From assembly GCA_025677815.1 (NCBI GenBank), contig JAIXMP010000049.1, forward strand, positions 124,001 to 188,000: a stretch of 64,000 nt of DNA, in the 5' to 3' direction. Positions 35,849 through 48,655 of this stretch are shown piece by piece. The notes under the pieces are model-generated. The model ran no database searches. It was not told where the DNA came from and was given only the letters and a program-made list of their open reading frames with translations. Position 1 is the first letter of the stretch. The number at the start of each line of letters is the position of its first letter. The stretch comes from Phascolomyces articulosus (Eukaryota; Mucoromycota; Mucoromycetes; Mucorales; Lichtheimiaceae). The position numbers and the translations under genes are program-made.

Positions 35849-37923
35849 TTATTTCTTGACGATAGAAAATGCACCATCACCAAAATATTTTTCATTGGCT
35901 TTCTTTGCTCGTTCTGCTTGTGCTTGTGGATCAATCAATTCAATACCTTGAACAGGTGTAAATGCCAAAGAAGAAGCCAAGCCGGAGGTCATACCACTTG
36001 AACCATAGGACTTTTGTTGATATTTTTTGGAAAGTTTGACCTTGTTTCTTTTATCTGCAATAGAGGCACGGATTTTGCCTACTTGTTTGGCTGCCATACC
36101 CAATCCTTCTGTTTCATCACCATATTCTACTTCATCTTCAGCTTCACCAAACGCCATTCGGTTTCGTGCTGCTCGTAATTCGGTCATTGCATAAGCTTCC
36201 TTTTGTCGTCGTACACTGAAAGAAAAAATATAGTCGTATGAGTATCGTAATCCTGACAAATAAAACATGTATCCCTCTCTCACTCTCTTCTCAACCCTTT
36301 TTATAAAGATAACAAACTTTACCGTTTACCACCGCGTCGTTTCTTGGGCCCTTCATCTGGTATAGGAAGTGCTTTTGTTGTTTTGGATGGTGGAGGCTCT
36401 TGTAATTTTTCAATCTTTTGATCAATTTCATCTCGCAATTTTTGACCAACAGCACCTATTTATATATATATTTAAGAAAAAGATAACGGTAAATTAATAT
36501 TTCTCATCATTCATTGAATTGAACAAACTACTCACATCTATTTATTATATTTACCTTGGGGTGAAGTATTCGACATATCTACACGTGCAGCTAAAGCGCA
36601 TTTAGCAGCAACAATTCTTATCACTTTTCGTCGTAAATCGGCCGGTACAGAATATACTAATTCAGATGAATAGATATAGCCTGTATGTCGCTCCATACTT
36701 GCACTTGAGAAACCTGTGTTTGCTTTTTTATTATTTCCAAGTACCTAATCAAAGAGAGAGAGAGAGAATAAAGCCAATAGTTAAAATTTCATGCTCATCC
36801 TCTTTCTTTGTTTCGATCGCACATGAGAAAAAAGAATATATAAAACGAATTACCTGTACGTTACTAGAAGGAATTTTACAGAATGCAGCTAAACCACCGG
36901 CAGCTGTCAAAAGTTTGGCTGCAGTCGAACTTCCCACCACATTGGATAAATTAGGTGCCACCATGGCCATGCGTGATTCAACGTATTCAATAATTTTTCG
37001 TTTCGCAGCATCCAATTCTAGTGCCATATCACATGCTTCTTCAGTTATTTTCCATTCAGCTTCTGTTAATGGTTTTCCAGATGTGGTGGTTGCTGTCACA
37101 CTGATCACCATGATTGTAGCTGAAGGAAGAATGGATTTGAGATCGGCTGTGCTGATATCCTTTGTATTTCCAATAGCTTTTACTGATCGTGCGTAGTCCA
37201 AAGGATTAAGAATTAAAGATTCTAGTTCTGGGAATCGCGAAGCATAATGATCTCGAATGAACTATAGGATATAATAAACATTGATTAGATTCACTCTATT
37301 TTTTTCTCATTGTTTGTTTCTGTGATGTCCAGAATGCCACACTTTCTCGTCACTGTCTACAAGCCATAGGGGGGGAGGCAGGGACGGAACACAAGTGACG
37401 ATTAAACATACCTTATGCACCGCTTGGATCTCACCGTCAATATCTGCTGTCATACCGTTGGCATTGACAATGAGCTGGTATTCTTCTTGATCTTCAGTAG
37501 GTGCTTTTGATGGCAGTTGTGTATTATTATCTTGCGATTTGAAATAATCAATACGCTATTCAAGTAAAAAACATATATATATATATAGACATGGATTAAA
37601 CTTTTGATTAATTCTATATATATGAATAAAAAAAAAAAGAATACCATGGCCATGAATTATTTTAATATATATATTACCTCTAAAGTTTTCTTTGTTTGTT
37701 CATTTTGGAAAAAATGACACACTTTATAAATGCTATCCGCATGCCCTTGTTCTAATGTTAATGAAGACGACGATGGGTTAGCTTGATCTTTATCATTGGT
37801 GTCTTGAGTTTCCATCGCATCGACATATTGATCCTCTTGTTCTTGTTGTTCTTCATCGCTGTTTCCAGCTTGATCGTCAGAAAAATCAAGATCGGCTGCT
37901 AGTTCATCGGCAAGTGAAGACAT
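35849..37923 (-). CDS. PRP31: U4/U6 snRNP splicing factor Prp31
   Basis: Exons 37923-37678, 37555-37412, 37261-36854, 36744-36555, 36455-36323 and 36215-35849 join in phase to 495 residues, the usual family length. An acidic N-terminus ([14 protein letters not shown]) is followed by the NOSIC and coiled-coil region ([20 protein letters not shown]). The Nop domain follows ([20 protein letters not shown], then [15 protein letters not shown]) and contacts the U4 snRNA k-turn with Snu13. The Prp31 C-terminal region has [33 protein letters not shown] and GGVASSLAF-like repeats ([20 protein letters not shown]). Prp31 holds the U4/U6.U5 tri-snRNP together. It is tail-to-tail with the BCKDK gene, with about 180 bases between the stops. 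Confidence 0.95.
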
Positions 37924-40740
37924 TGGTGTTAAAAAGTGAGATTATGCAAAGAGTAATAAAAAAAAAGGAAACGAAAAAAATTGCTTCGGTCTGAGCTATA
38001 ATGTTTCTGTCCACCTTTTAATTTAATATGCAAATACATTGTCTCTATGACAAATTCATTGATACTGATGCTTACATAGTAAATAAAGACTATCAATTCA
38101 CTCAAATAAATGAAATTAACTTTTTTTTTCCAAGTCTGTTATGTATTCTCAACATTTATCAGAGATTCACAATGATAATAAGTTATTTTCTTTATAAATA
38201 TTGTTTTGATGCATATTTATCCTGTGAGAGATCTTCAGAAATTGAGGAACCACATTTTTTTCATTACACATATTACCATCGTTATTAGCAGATTATAGCA
38301 TAAGATAATAGATCATTGAAAATACTACTACTATTTTATATATTCATTGTATTAAAAATGAAGTTTGGGTAAATTACAACCAGAAGTAAAAAATACTGTG
38401 GATTAGATATTAGAATGTCTAAATTGAAAAACTAAATTACTAGGACTGCGACATCTCTGGGATCATTTCGGAATCTTACTACCATCAACCTATTTAGTAT
38501 TATGAAATACTCAAAAGATGACAAGAATGAAATAATAAAGCACCTTACAATTTTAATCAAAAATAATTCCAAGCATAAGGTGGATAATATGGTGTTGAAC
38601 AGCGTACATTACATTGGAGTGTGTCTATGGAGGAGGCTGTAGCAAATGATGATGGCGATAACAAAAAGTTGGTAATATCAAACTTAAAATTGGTTCCAAA
38701 TGTTATATTTTTTTATTATTATTTAACTCTATATTCCTTTTACGCACTACTTTATATATATATATATATATATATGTGTGGAACTAGTGACAAAAAAAAT
38801 GATGGTAGCATCAAGGAAGGAAGGAGGAAGTTTATCTGAATGTTATTTATTGGTACAGAAATCTTATTTAAAAGTGAGGTATTTCACCGAACATTCGTAA
38901 CAGCTGTAAGTACTTCATTTATTATTATTAAAGTCAATAGCTATTATATATAAGTCAGACATATATATACATTATTATTATATGGTTTAATGATAAGTAA
39001 TGGAAAATATTAATTCGCTTGAAATTTAAACCGATCAAAAACTATGTCAAGGAGCTGAAATCTTACGATCAGCATAAAATAAAACAAGAAGCAAACCAAG
39101 AGGTAAATAGAAAGATCCTCAAATACTACAAAATTATGACAGAGTTCTTTGAAAACCTTCAATTTATTGTAGTTAAAATGGAAGAGAAACGTTTTAAATC
39201 CTCTAATCAAAATTATATGGTGTACAGTGGATAAAAAAAAAATTGTGATTTGTTAGGCATCAGACAATGAAGTTGGAATGCTTAACTGAATACTTTATCA
39301 TTTACAGAAATATGAAACACAAAGACTACCGTTCATATATGTTGTTATATATTAAAAAAATGACATTAAGCAACGTATATGTTATCTAAGTTAATACAGT
39401 AGAAAGTAAAAGACTACCAGTAGTTGTTTCCTACCTCATTTCGTCTTATTCTAAACAACAAGGCGATTTTATTTTACCTTAAATATGTATCCTCTTTTTT
39501 TTCGATGATTGTACATAGTATAAGCAATCATATAGATTCGTGATGTCTGTCATTCAATAACCCAATAAAATACATCCATTACAATTATTCTTATTATCAA
39601 ATATTAAGCGAAAAATGTAAAAATAGGGTGCGTGCTCTATTTTTTTCAGGTCATATATATATATAATTTTAAGCATAGTTTTACGATATATGATGGCATT
39701 GATGAGGAAACCAGCAGCAGGCGCAACCGATTGTAATCATGATCATAATATGGTCAATCATTATAGATTATTTATTATATAGAAAATAAATTAGAATACT
39801 CAGCTATACGCAAAATTACTTTTCCATGGTAAAATAATAATTTCTTCCCCTTGACATGAATAGTCTAATCCTTTGCATATATATTATGGATATAAAATAT
39901 GATGCTATAAATAGAGATGAAGCAGAAAATAAGGAATAGATAATTTTTTATTTAATATACAGCTACAGTGTAATAACTCGGGACGGTACTTGATTGATAA
40001 AAACACGATGCTCGGTGACGTAAGTACAAAATCAAGGATGCGTGCTTTTTTCTGGTGGTGTAAGTTGCCTACTATATAATATAAATAAATAGTAGCTAAT
40101 ATTTGATAGCAACTAAACAAATAATATGTACTTTGGTTAATTATGCTGTTTATGCGTTGACCAACCAAAATTATAGAATTCGTTTCTTAGTAATAAATAA
40201 ACCTGTTTGTTAAACAATTTTTTAATATTGATGTGGATTAATAAGCATAGAAGTGACAGAATGCACGTCTCTTGTTTCTCATTGGATTTGACTAAGCAGT
40301 TGTATTAGCAAAAAGGCGCAGTTATCCTTTTTTGTCCATATTTGTGGCGTTGTAAACAACTGCGCGGCGCACCTCCGTAAATCCGATACTTTTTTTATAT
40401 CCGGGGTTTTGAGTGGTCTCAAACAGGAGGGTTGTACCAACTGGGACCGAGAGTCCGCACCTTTTTACCAAACATTTGAGTGCCCTGTGCTGATCATCAT
40501 CATGTGTCACTCCTATCATTTATGGTATACTCTCTCATATTTTGAAGAAATGCTTTGTTTATGCTAAACATGATTGTCTCGTATACGAACACCAACTGTC
40601 ACAATATTCTTGAAATGCTAGAGGAAAAAGTATATAAAGAAAGGGTTCCATCTTATTTTTTATTTTTTTTACTTACAATAACAACAAAAATCAAAACATT
40701 ATTGCATTAATTACCGAATCAAATATTTATTATCATCAAT
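37924..40740. other. Intergenic, possible coding debris
   Basis: This is a 2.8 kb AT-rich gap. Short protein-like strings without flanking gene structure occur on the plus strand (SLGSFRNLTTINLFSIMKYS at about 38448-38510; KFKPIKNYVKELKSYDQHK at about 39022-39080). A 65-codon minus-strand open stretch (40519-40322) in a GC-richer patch is followed on the + side by the questin-oxidase promoter. None could be assigned to a family, and no splice model joins them. Confidence 0.4.
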
Positions 40741-42205
40741 ATGCTTGCTTTTTCTACTGAAGCAAAACTTTATAACACATCTTACAAGATTCTTCTCCCA
40801 GGAGTATCTTCTGATCCACGCGATTTATCTCACGATGCATTGATTGACAAAAATCATCGTACCCACGATATTTTCCATAATCCTTTGGGTCACATCAAGT
40901 ATGTAAAAACCTTTTTAAATATGATATATCCAATAATTTATTCAAAAAAAAAACAAAACAAAAATGTATTATATAGTCATCTCTCCCATCATTATTTGGC
41001 TGCCTATTCTTTTGGTGCCAGCAAGGAAAGGTTACAAGCAATCTATGATATCAATGCAAAACCTCAACGTCCACTTCCTCCTTCTGTCGGTACATTGAAT
41101 GAAGATAATTATGATCAGCAACTCGGCAACCGTGATGCATATACCAGTTATTTGAAATTCTTCAAGACCGAAATTGACAAGCGTGGTATGGTCGATGCTA
41201 TTCGCTATTGGACATTCCTTGATGGAAAAGAAAATATGTTGGCGCGCGTTTTGGGTAGTGCTATTCATCCTTTGATTCATTTTGGTTATGCAGTTGAGTT
41301 TAACTTACCTTCCATTGCAGCGGAAGGATTGGCCATGGCGGCTTGTTCTGAAGATGACCTCGTTCATTTCACACCCGCTGCAGCGCGATTCTATGACAAC
41401 AACAATGGTACAGAGCGTATCGCAGATATCATTACCAAGGTTAAAAATGATTCGACATTTAAGGGTGTGGTCAAGTTTACAGACAAGTATAAACCCGTAG
41501 CAGTATTGGGTAGCTTTGATGTAGCTGCACCAAAGATTCGCGAATATGTTGCTCAATGGAACTTTCAAGGTAAAAATAATAATACCTTTTGCATATATTT
41601 ATACTAGCGATATATATAATAAATTATCTCACGCTCTTCTATCTTTTTTACATATGAAAATTTACGTAGATCCACAAAAAAGTCTTCGTGAACTGTATAC
41701 TCAAGTAATGCTACTTTTCTCCACTACGGGTATTCGTGGCAAACGCGCAGAACTTGATTTTTTCCTTGCCCATTGTTTAACTTCGATTCATGCAACGTAT
41801 ACCATTTTGCCACATTTCACACCCGTTCAAGCTGAATCGCTCCTTCGTTGCCATTTGGCCATGACATTAGCATGTTATGTTGCTTGTGGATCCCCAGCAC
41901 TTGAACCTGAAGTTCTTGCCAATTACAAACCCATCGGTGGTGTAAATGAGGAATACAGCGAAAATCCATGGTTTGATGTTATCAATCGTTCAATTCTTGT
42001 CATGAAAGATTCACATTATATCAAGGTCATACGTGCACTTGTATTAGGACAAGTTGTGTTTGGTGAGGAAGAAAAAAAGGATCCCAATTCCCTCTGGCTT
42101 AAAGCGGCACAAGTCACTTTGGATGTCGCTGAACAATCAGGTGAAAATAGTGGTTGGAACTTTTCTGGTATTGGATTTGAAGAAACCTGGAATCATAAGT
42201 TGTGA
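40741..42205 (+). CDS. Questin oxidase-like protein (AflY family)
   Basis: Exons 40741-40898, 40977-41569 and 41670-42205 give 428 residues in phase. The sequence fits the questin-oxidase-like family (DUF4243, AflY/HypB type). Marks are an N-terminal NPLGHI-NHLSHHYLAAYSFG junction restored by splicing, AYTSYLKFFKTEIDKRGM, the central ARVLGSAIHPLIHFGYAVEF, and a C-terminal TSIHATYTILPHF. Characterised members catalyse Baeyer-Villiger-type or ring-opening oxidations in polyketide pathways such as aflatoxin and geodin. No polyketide synthase or other pathway gene is in this window, so the substrate is unknown and a role outside secondary metabolism is likely. It has no signal peptide or membrane helix, so it is probably cytosolic. 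Confidence 0.85.
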
Positions 42206-42472
42206 TTGAAGATACGGTAGCTATAATCAAATATGTTAAATAGTAGTAAAGTTTTTTTTATGTTAAATAAAAATAAATATGTGGATTACAATATAATTAT
42301 ATACAGATGATTACATATTTATTCATAATTAAGTTTTTATCTGACAAGTCGATGTAGGAAATGGAGTGTATTATTTTGAGCAGGGAGGTTTTTATGAGCC
42401 TTTATCATTTGTATATAAAAAAAGATGATTCTTTCTCTGTTTCGCCCACGAACTCTTTTTTTTTCAAGTAAT

Positions 42473-43749
42473 ATTCGTGTAAGACTTGCTGACCGTTTCA
42501 GACAGCTTGAGGAGACTCATCCATACTGAAGCAACTTGACGTAGGCGGGAACCATGTCACACCACACATAGGTTAAAGGAGAAAAAAACTTGACCGTAAC
42601 TTGAGCATCATTTAGAAAACGCGAAGGTATGGAACGTCAAATGGATAATCAATCAGTCGATTAACATGACAGACCAAATGATTACCACAAAAGAACAATC
42701 AAAGAGAAAAATGGCATAACACAGCGCAACATCACAGCATAGGTAGACCTTTGATTCGAATCCGATGATATGGATGACCAATGAAACAGCAACTTGAACG
42801 ACTTAAAAATATGGATGACAGATAAGTATTACCAAAGGATGAATGACAAGGCACAAAAATCACGACACGAAATACACGACACGAAAAAAGTGTGATATTA
42901 TATCAAAAAAAAGAAAAAGAAAAGCACACACTGCCTCATGGATAAAAAAAAAACAGATACGAGATGATACAATGGCAAGGCAGAAATCAATTTGTATGAT
43001 CAGAGAAGATGAGTGACATAACCACCGCAGTATGGAAGGATAACACGATCAACGATGCGGGGAAAACTAGAGCGGTGACCAAAGTACATATAGCGGCAGT
43101 TGCATCAGGACCAAGACCAGGAGGACCACGAGAGCTTGACCAGAAGGACCAGGACCAGAGAACCATGAATGGAGAAAGGTCTTTTTGTTTGTTGGGTGAT
43201 GATGGTAGAAAATAGTGGATGATGATTGATAAAAAAAAAGAATTGAAAGATAATAATAAAATTAAATATATCACACAGATTACTACATGTTATACTTGGT
43301 TGTACTACACTTTGTGGATATAGTACAGATACTGTATCACATAGTAGTTGCACTTGCATGGATAAAAAGAAGAAAAGAGTAGGATTTACAATTTTTAGCG
43401 AGAAGGAGTACATGAATAGGATGAGAGAAGAACAAAACGGAGTACAATAGAAGTATTTATTATTACACCAGAGAAGGTGTATGTCTCATATTGTGGAAAG
43501 GGAAGTGACGGGTCGGTTATAAAATATAATCAAAAAACCAAAGATAAAATATGGGTTGATATATTTTACCCTATTATTATTATTTTCCCTATGTAGTTTT
43601 TTACTACCTAAATAGAAAAAAAATACACCCTGTTATTTAATGCAGGTACAAAATGGAGAATAAATCATCATGCTTATATTCCTGCTGTATTAATAATTAC
43701 TATTATTTATATATTATTTTTCCTTTTACATAATAAGAAAACATCACTG
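42473..43749 (-). repeat. Unclassified dispersed repeat, copy B (inverted)
   Basis: The reverse complement of this stretch matches 7220-8481 almost throughout. Homology runs from ATTCGTGTAAGACTTGCTGA at 42473 to CACTG at 43749. Copy B lacks the 11-base insertion near 7338 and has a poly-T length change that breaks the open stretch seen in copy A. It starts 268 bases after the questin-oxidase-like stop codon. Confidence 0.8.
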
Positions 43750-44269
43750 TAAATAAAATTGAGCGGATTGGATAATATACTTGAGCCATCAAAAAAATGC
43801 ATGACCATTAACATTTTTATTGTGTGTCTCGTTCAGCTTTGACATTGCTGATTTCGGTCACAGCAAATATGAAGATTAAATATTGTTTTGTTTACAATAT
43901 TATTATCGAATTAAATAAAAAAGTATTTATGCTGTATATAAACATGCATTTATTTCTTTTTGATGGGTGCGAGGAAATAGAGATATCTTAATAAGCATAA
44001 GCAACATGACATTCGAAAAAAAAAGTTTCATTATCAACTTGAGAATCATGGCAATAAGGGACAAGTTAAACAAAGGAAAAATAGAAAGGAAATAACTATA
44101 CTGCTATATATGAGAAACTATGTGAACTAGAAGAGTGATACACCTGACATTGTATTATCAAGTGTATTCATAAAGGTTGTTTTGAGATCGTCAGTTATTC
44201 ACATTTCTTCGACCTTTTTCGTTCCTAGCATATAGTAAAACCTTTTTCTATAAAATATATTAATAGTCC

Positions 44270-44303
<34 letters not shown>
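44270..44303. repeat. (AAT)n microsatellite
   Basis: About eleven ATA/AAT units in an AT-rich gap. Confidence 0.9.
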
Positions 44304-44304
<1 letters not shown>

Positions 44305-45082
44305 TTACTTTTTAAAGCTTGATTCCATATAAACCATGATGATAAGTGTGATTATGTTTTTGAATTCGGATTTTTCAAAGCTTTCAATTTTTACTTGTTG
44401 TTTGAATTCTTGATACAATAGAAGTGCATCAGCCATTTGATCTTGGCTCCTATATAAACCAATAAATAGTTAGTCTATATGTATTTTATACGCTTATTTC
44501 ATTTTTTTTAAAAAAAAGTAAAGCTACGCTAGGCCTGCAGCCATAAGTACATGAAAGAAATCGGGGTCGATTCAACCTCTGTCAATGTTATGGATATTTT
44601 TTTTTTGTTTTTTTTTTTATTTAGTAATGAAGAAGTTCTTAACGTTTCAATGACTGGTTTGACTGTCTCAAATATGTATGACTTGTTGTAGTTGTAGGTG
44701 ATGGTAATTAAGTACCTGATTGTTGTTTTTGGTGATAGTAGTAGTATATTCCTTTTCGTGATTATTGACAGTTAGACTAAAGTTTTCGTTATTGTTATTG
44801 TTTGTATTCAAGACGGATGATGTTGTGCTGTTGTTGCTGTTACTGTCATTAGTCTGTTTTCGTTTTGCGCAGCGTGAGAACGTTCCATCACATCTTCTCT
44901 ATAAAATAAAAATAAAAACGATAGTATATATTTTCACGGAAGTTATTATTATTTTTTATTTAGTGAAAAGAAAAAATTTACCTTTGCATTGTGGTAAGCA
45001 TCGCATGCTGTTCGTCGTGGGCCAGATTTTCTCTTGATTGAAAACAATTTTTTTGCTGGACGCTGATAATCAGGAATATTCT

Positions 45083-46510
45083 ATAGAGAGTCCGCGACAT
45101 TAATCCGTGGCAAAATTCAAACTCATAATACTCTATCATTTTTTGTTCTTTTTCCTTCAAACTTAAGCAACATATAGTTTACCTTCTGAATGAGCTTTTA
45201 TAAAAAAAACTGGGATCAAACACAGTAATTATTATTTATTTTCATATATGAGAAACATTTAGGACACAAAATTTTCATAAAAAAATATTCTTCTTCATTA
45301 CAGATATCAGGATCACCAACCTCTTGAAAAGGACCTACAAAACATGACCATTTTCATGTCCATAATGATATACTTTATACTGATCAACAGCTTTGTTCCA
45401 GACAGACCGAAGAGCAGCACGACCAATTCTTGCAAATTCCTGCAAAGGCCTGGTTCTGACTGAACCAGCAGCGGGATTTTCTTCTGGGTCAAAAGCAATT
45501 CGATTTTTTACAATACCCCGTACACGTTCAATGGGTTGTAGTTCACAATGATAAAGAGGGGTATTTCTTACTTCATGTCCACACTTACGAGAAATTTCAT
45601 ATGTATGCCATATTGGGGAGCGAGTAAGTCCAGCTACTTTTTTTTATAAGTTCTTTAACACCAATTCAAAGATCATGCGGTTATCTTGTCGAAATGCAAT
45701 AAAAGCTCCAAAAATCACAAACATAGGCTTACGCCCTGATTCCCTCATATCCATTCCTGTTTCAAACCATGTTTGCTTGCTGTGGTGATCTAAATGCACA
45801 AATGATTCATCAAGAAAAACCTCTGGGATTATAGACATATTGTAGTCGTTTAGATTTCCAATACGTTTTTCCAAGTATTTTTTATTGGAATTGGATATTT
45901 GCTGGAGTATCATGCATGATATTGAGCTTGTTACCCTTTCCAAACTTGAAGTTCATCTTGGTAAGGTACCTTTGTACAGTACATTTCGAGTATGAATATC
46001 TATTCTTTTGCAAAAAAAAAACAGTAACGTATTTTGAATAGGCTGGAATTATGTCTTTTGCATTGCGTTCACTAATATACTCGCGTACAAGATTGTATTC
46101 CTGTCGTAAAATTTCTTTCTTTGGCCAACCAAGCTTCGATGAAATCACCTTCTTCTCATCAGTCTTACAGATTTGAATAGCCTTTCCTGCTGACCCAGTT
46201 GAGATACCAGCAAACTTAGCAAATAGTTCGTGGGCTCCTAAGGCTGGCTTGTATCTTCCGGTCGAGATTTCCTCACATAAATTGCGATGAATCTACTTAA
46301 TGGTCTCCCAATGAGCAATGCTAAATTGACTTGGTGTAATGCTCGAAATTGGAGATGTAGTTGTCATATTATGAAAAAAGTGCCCAAAACGTCAGTAATT
46401 CAAAAATATACGTGTCTAATGTCACAAATCACGTCCTGCAATTTTTTTTTTACTAAGACTAACTATTGGAGCCAGAGTTTATGCCACGAATTAATGTCGC
46501 GGATTCTATA
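45083..46510 (-). mobile_element. Degenerate Tc1/mariner-IS630-type transposon
   Basis: Both ends carry the inverted repeat TCCGCGACATTAATYCGTGG. It reads forward at 45091-45110 and as its complement at 46484-46503. Outer bases TATAGA are shared, and TA, the usual target of this superfamily, lies at the boundary. Between them lies a broken transposase on the minus strand. The length, about 1.4 kb, fits a single-gene element. Exact ends are uncertain by a few bases because the two repeats differ by a 3-base indel. Confidence 0.75.
45335..46367 (-). pseudogene. Transposase remnant of the Tc1/IS630-type element
   Basis: From the ATG at 46367 the frame opens as MTTTSPISSITPSQFSIAHW but hits TAG after 24 codons (46295-46293). 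It continues as GRYKPALGAHELFAKFAGIS and a helix-turn-helix-like region (KKEILRQEYNLVREYISERN). A frameshift near 45900 is needed to reach the catalytic part. The first catalytic aspartate is kept (VFLDESFVHLDHHSKQTWFE), and so is the C-terminal glutamate block (LYHCELQPIERVRGIVKNRI). The segment between them ends at a stop near 45644, and the region expected to carry the second aspartate is missing. A stop codon, a frameshift and an internal deletion mean it cannot be active. Confidence 0.8.
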
Positions 46511-48230
46511 ATATTATTTGGTTTGATTTATATAAGTGAATCGTAGTTGATTAAAAAGTTATTACTTCTGGGGACAAATTTCGTTTACGATGTAAAGGAA
46601 ATTAATAGGAAGGGTTAATGGATAGAGAATAATAAAATACAATTTGATGCATCATTGATCGATCGGACGATAAGGTTTAGTCCGTTAATGCAGCTCTATC
46701 TGGCGTTTAATTTTTTTGTAAAAAGCAAGCAACCAAAATAATCTTTTACTTCGATATAGAAAACTCAAGTGTATACTGTGAGAAGGTACAGAAAAAAAAT
46801 AACCGTGTTAGCATTGCAATTATAAAAGATATATATGAATATATTTACATAAGTAAATGGTGGATCTATAATAAAATAGATATATCATTTAGTATCTAAA
46901 ATTGAAGCAAATGGAACATGTGCATTATCGCTCACTTTTATCCAATAAAATATGCTTATCTCACATTCAGATTTTTCTCTTTAGTAAAAAGTACCAAAAA
47001 GTATACCTCAATTCCTTTTATATTACCTATCACTCCCGCATTTCCTTTCATTTTCTTATCACTTCCGCAATTCCTTTTATTTTCTTATCGTACCTTTATT
47101 TTTTATATTCGCAGTAACTTATCACACGCTCTCATAGTAAAAACCGTGTAACAAATAATATCACGATTATTATTCTTTATTTATGTTACACAAATACATT
47201 CACCATCAATAGAAAAGATTGCATTTCAATGGTAAAGAATTTAACTTGTCAATATTAATACCAGTGTTTTCATTCATCTCTGAAGCTTGTGAAATTCCTT
47301 TTACTACATTTATCAGTCATTCAGCTGTCCCGTGTAATGTATAGTTGAACAGTTTTCCTGCTTTTATGTTTTCACTAATGATTCTAAAATATTATTATGA
47401 ACTAAATAAAAAATAATTTGACTTATGGGCACTAATACTGGGAAAATAAAGGAAGATGAATGTATATAAAAAGAAATCTAGACTAAGAATTGGGTGATAG
47501 TAGAGGGAAGATGATAATTTTGGATTCATACAATAGACTAATAAAATTGAACCGAGTGGATAAATATATAAGGTGAATGGTGAGATAATTAAGGAAGGCG
47601 GAATTAACTATCGAGACTGGAATTATGGAAATATGACACAACCGAAGCATATTTTGGTTTGAAGTGATAGTTGATTTCGGTGATTTTGTTGCTTTTATTG
47701 TTTGTGCATTATTCATAAGCCTATTCAAGGGTAGATACAATTTGTGATCAAAATAGACAGTAAAAAAAATAATTGGATTGAATGGAATATTATTATAACC
47801 GAAAAAGGATGGGTTTTTTATATTATCCATTGTAACTTTTTGGGTTTTTAGTAATCTCCATAAGGAAACTACTTAAATAACTTGGATGAACGTTCCAAGT
47901 ACTTGCAAGTAACTGTGAAACCTTCAAAAGATATCCTTGTCGTACTTTTGTCCAAATTTTATTCGTAGTTTTTTGAACCTCATTCTTTTTACAAAGTATC
48001 AATTGGACCAAGGTTTGTGGGCGGCATTGTCGATTGATGAGTACTTGGTTTTTTTTTGTATGACTTCCAACCGCTTTATATCTGTGATTAAAAATGAAGA
48101 CATGTCATTATAAAAGGATTCTGCATCGATGTATTGGTTGATATAGACTCGTATATTCAAAGGAATGAGTTCTTGGATGTATAATGAAATTCAAATCACT
48201 AATTGTGATGTCAAATGGCTATCACGACAA

Positions 48231-48655
48231 CTATCGTAATACATTAGATGAACGCCAATATTTGATAATATGACATAATGTCATGAAAAATGATTGTGTT
48301 GATGAATACATACAATAGCTACAGTAGAAAAATATCGTAGAAGACAAACAAGAGGTCGTACGTGGGCTGATGATTACCTATACACATGCTACATCTAAAT
48401 CGTACCTTTTTTCTTATTAATTTTTCTTTACACTCTTTCTTTATCCATTATTTTATACGTTATTATTACGTTATTATTATTTTTTATATATTTGAATTAT
48501 TACATCTTTATATTAGTCACAATATAAAAAAAAAATAAGAATAGACAAGCTTTTATGATACTTAGGCTTTTTATATGCAGGGATTAAAGTGGAGGAATTA
48601 TTTCCCCGTAATTTCAGGTTGTGATTCCATGAAATTTGGGAACGTAGGGTGTGGG
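48231..48655 (+). repeat. F-box promoter and start region, duplicated copy B
   Basis: This matches the minus strand of 6790-7219 from CTATCGTAATACAT through ATGCAGGGATTAAAGTGGAG. The start codon has become ATA (AATAGACAAGC), the frame is shifted just after it, and similarity is lost after the first 100 or so coding bases. The copy is a truncated, dead fragment of the F-box gene, in the same order relative to the dispersed repeat as copy A. Confidence 0.8.

Larger units (their letters stand above)
43750..48230. other. 4.48 kb insertion splitting the duplicated block
   Basis: In copy A the dispersed repeat and the F-box upstream block touch at 7219/7220. Here the same two sequences end at 43749 and resume at 48231. 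The interval contains an (AAT)n run, the Tc1/IS630-type relic (45083-46510) and AT-rich DNA. Minus-strand protein-like debris lies at about 48011-47823 (QKTTNKIWTKVRQGYLLKVS) and about 47345-47190. I find no terminal repeats or target-site duplication at its edges. Confidence 0.6.
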
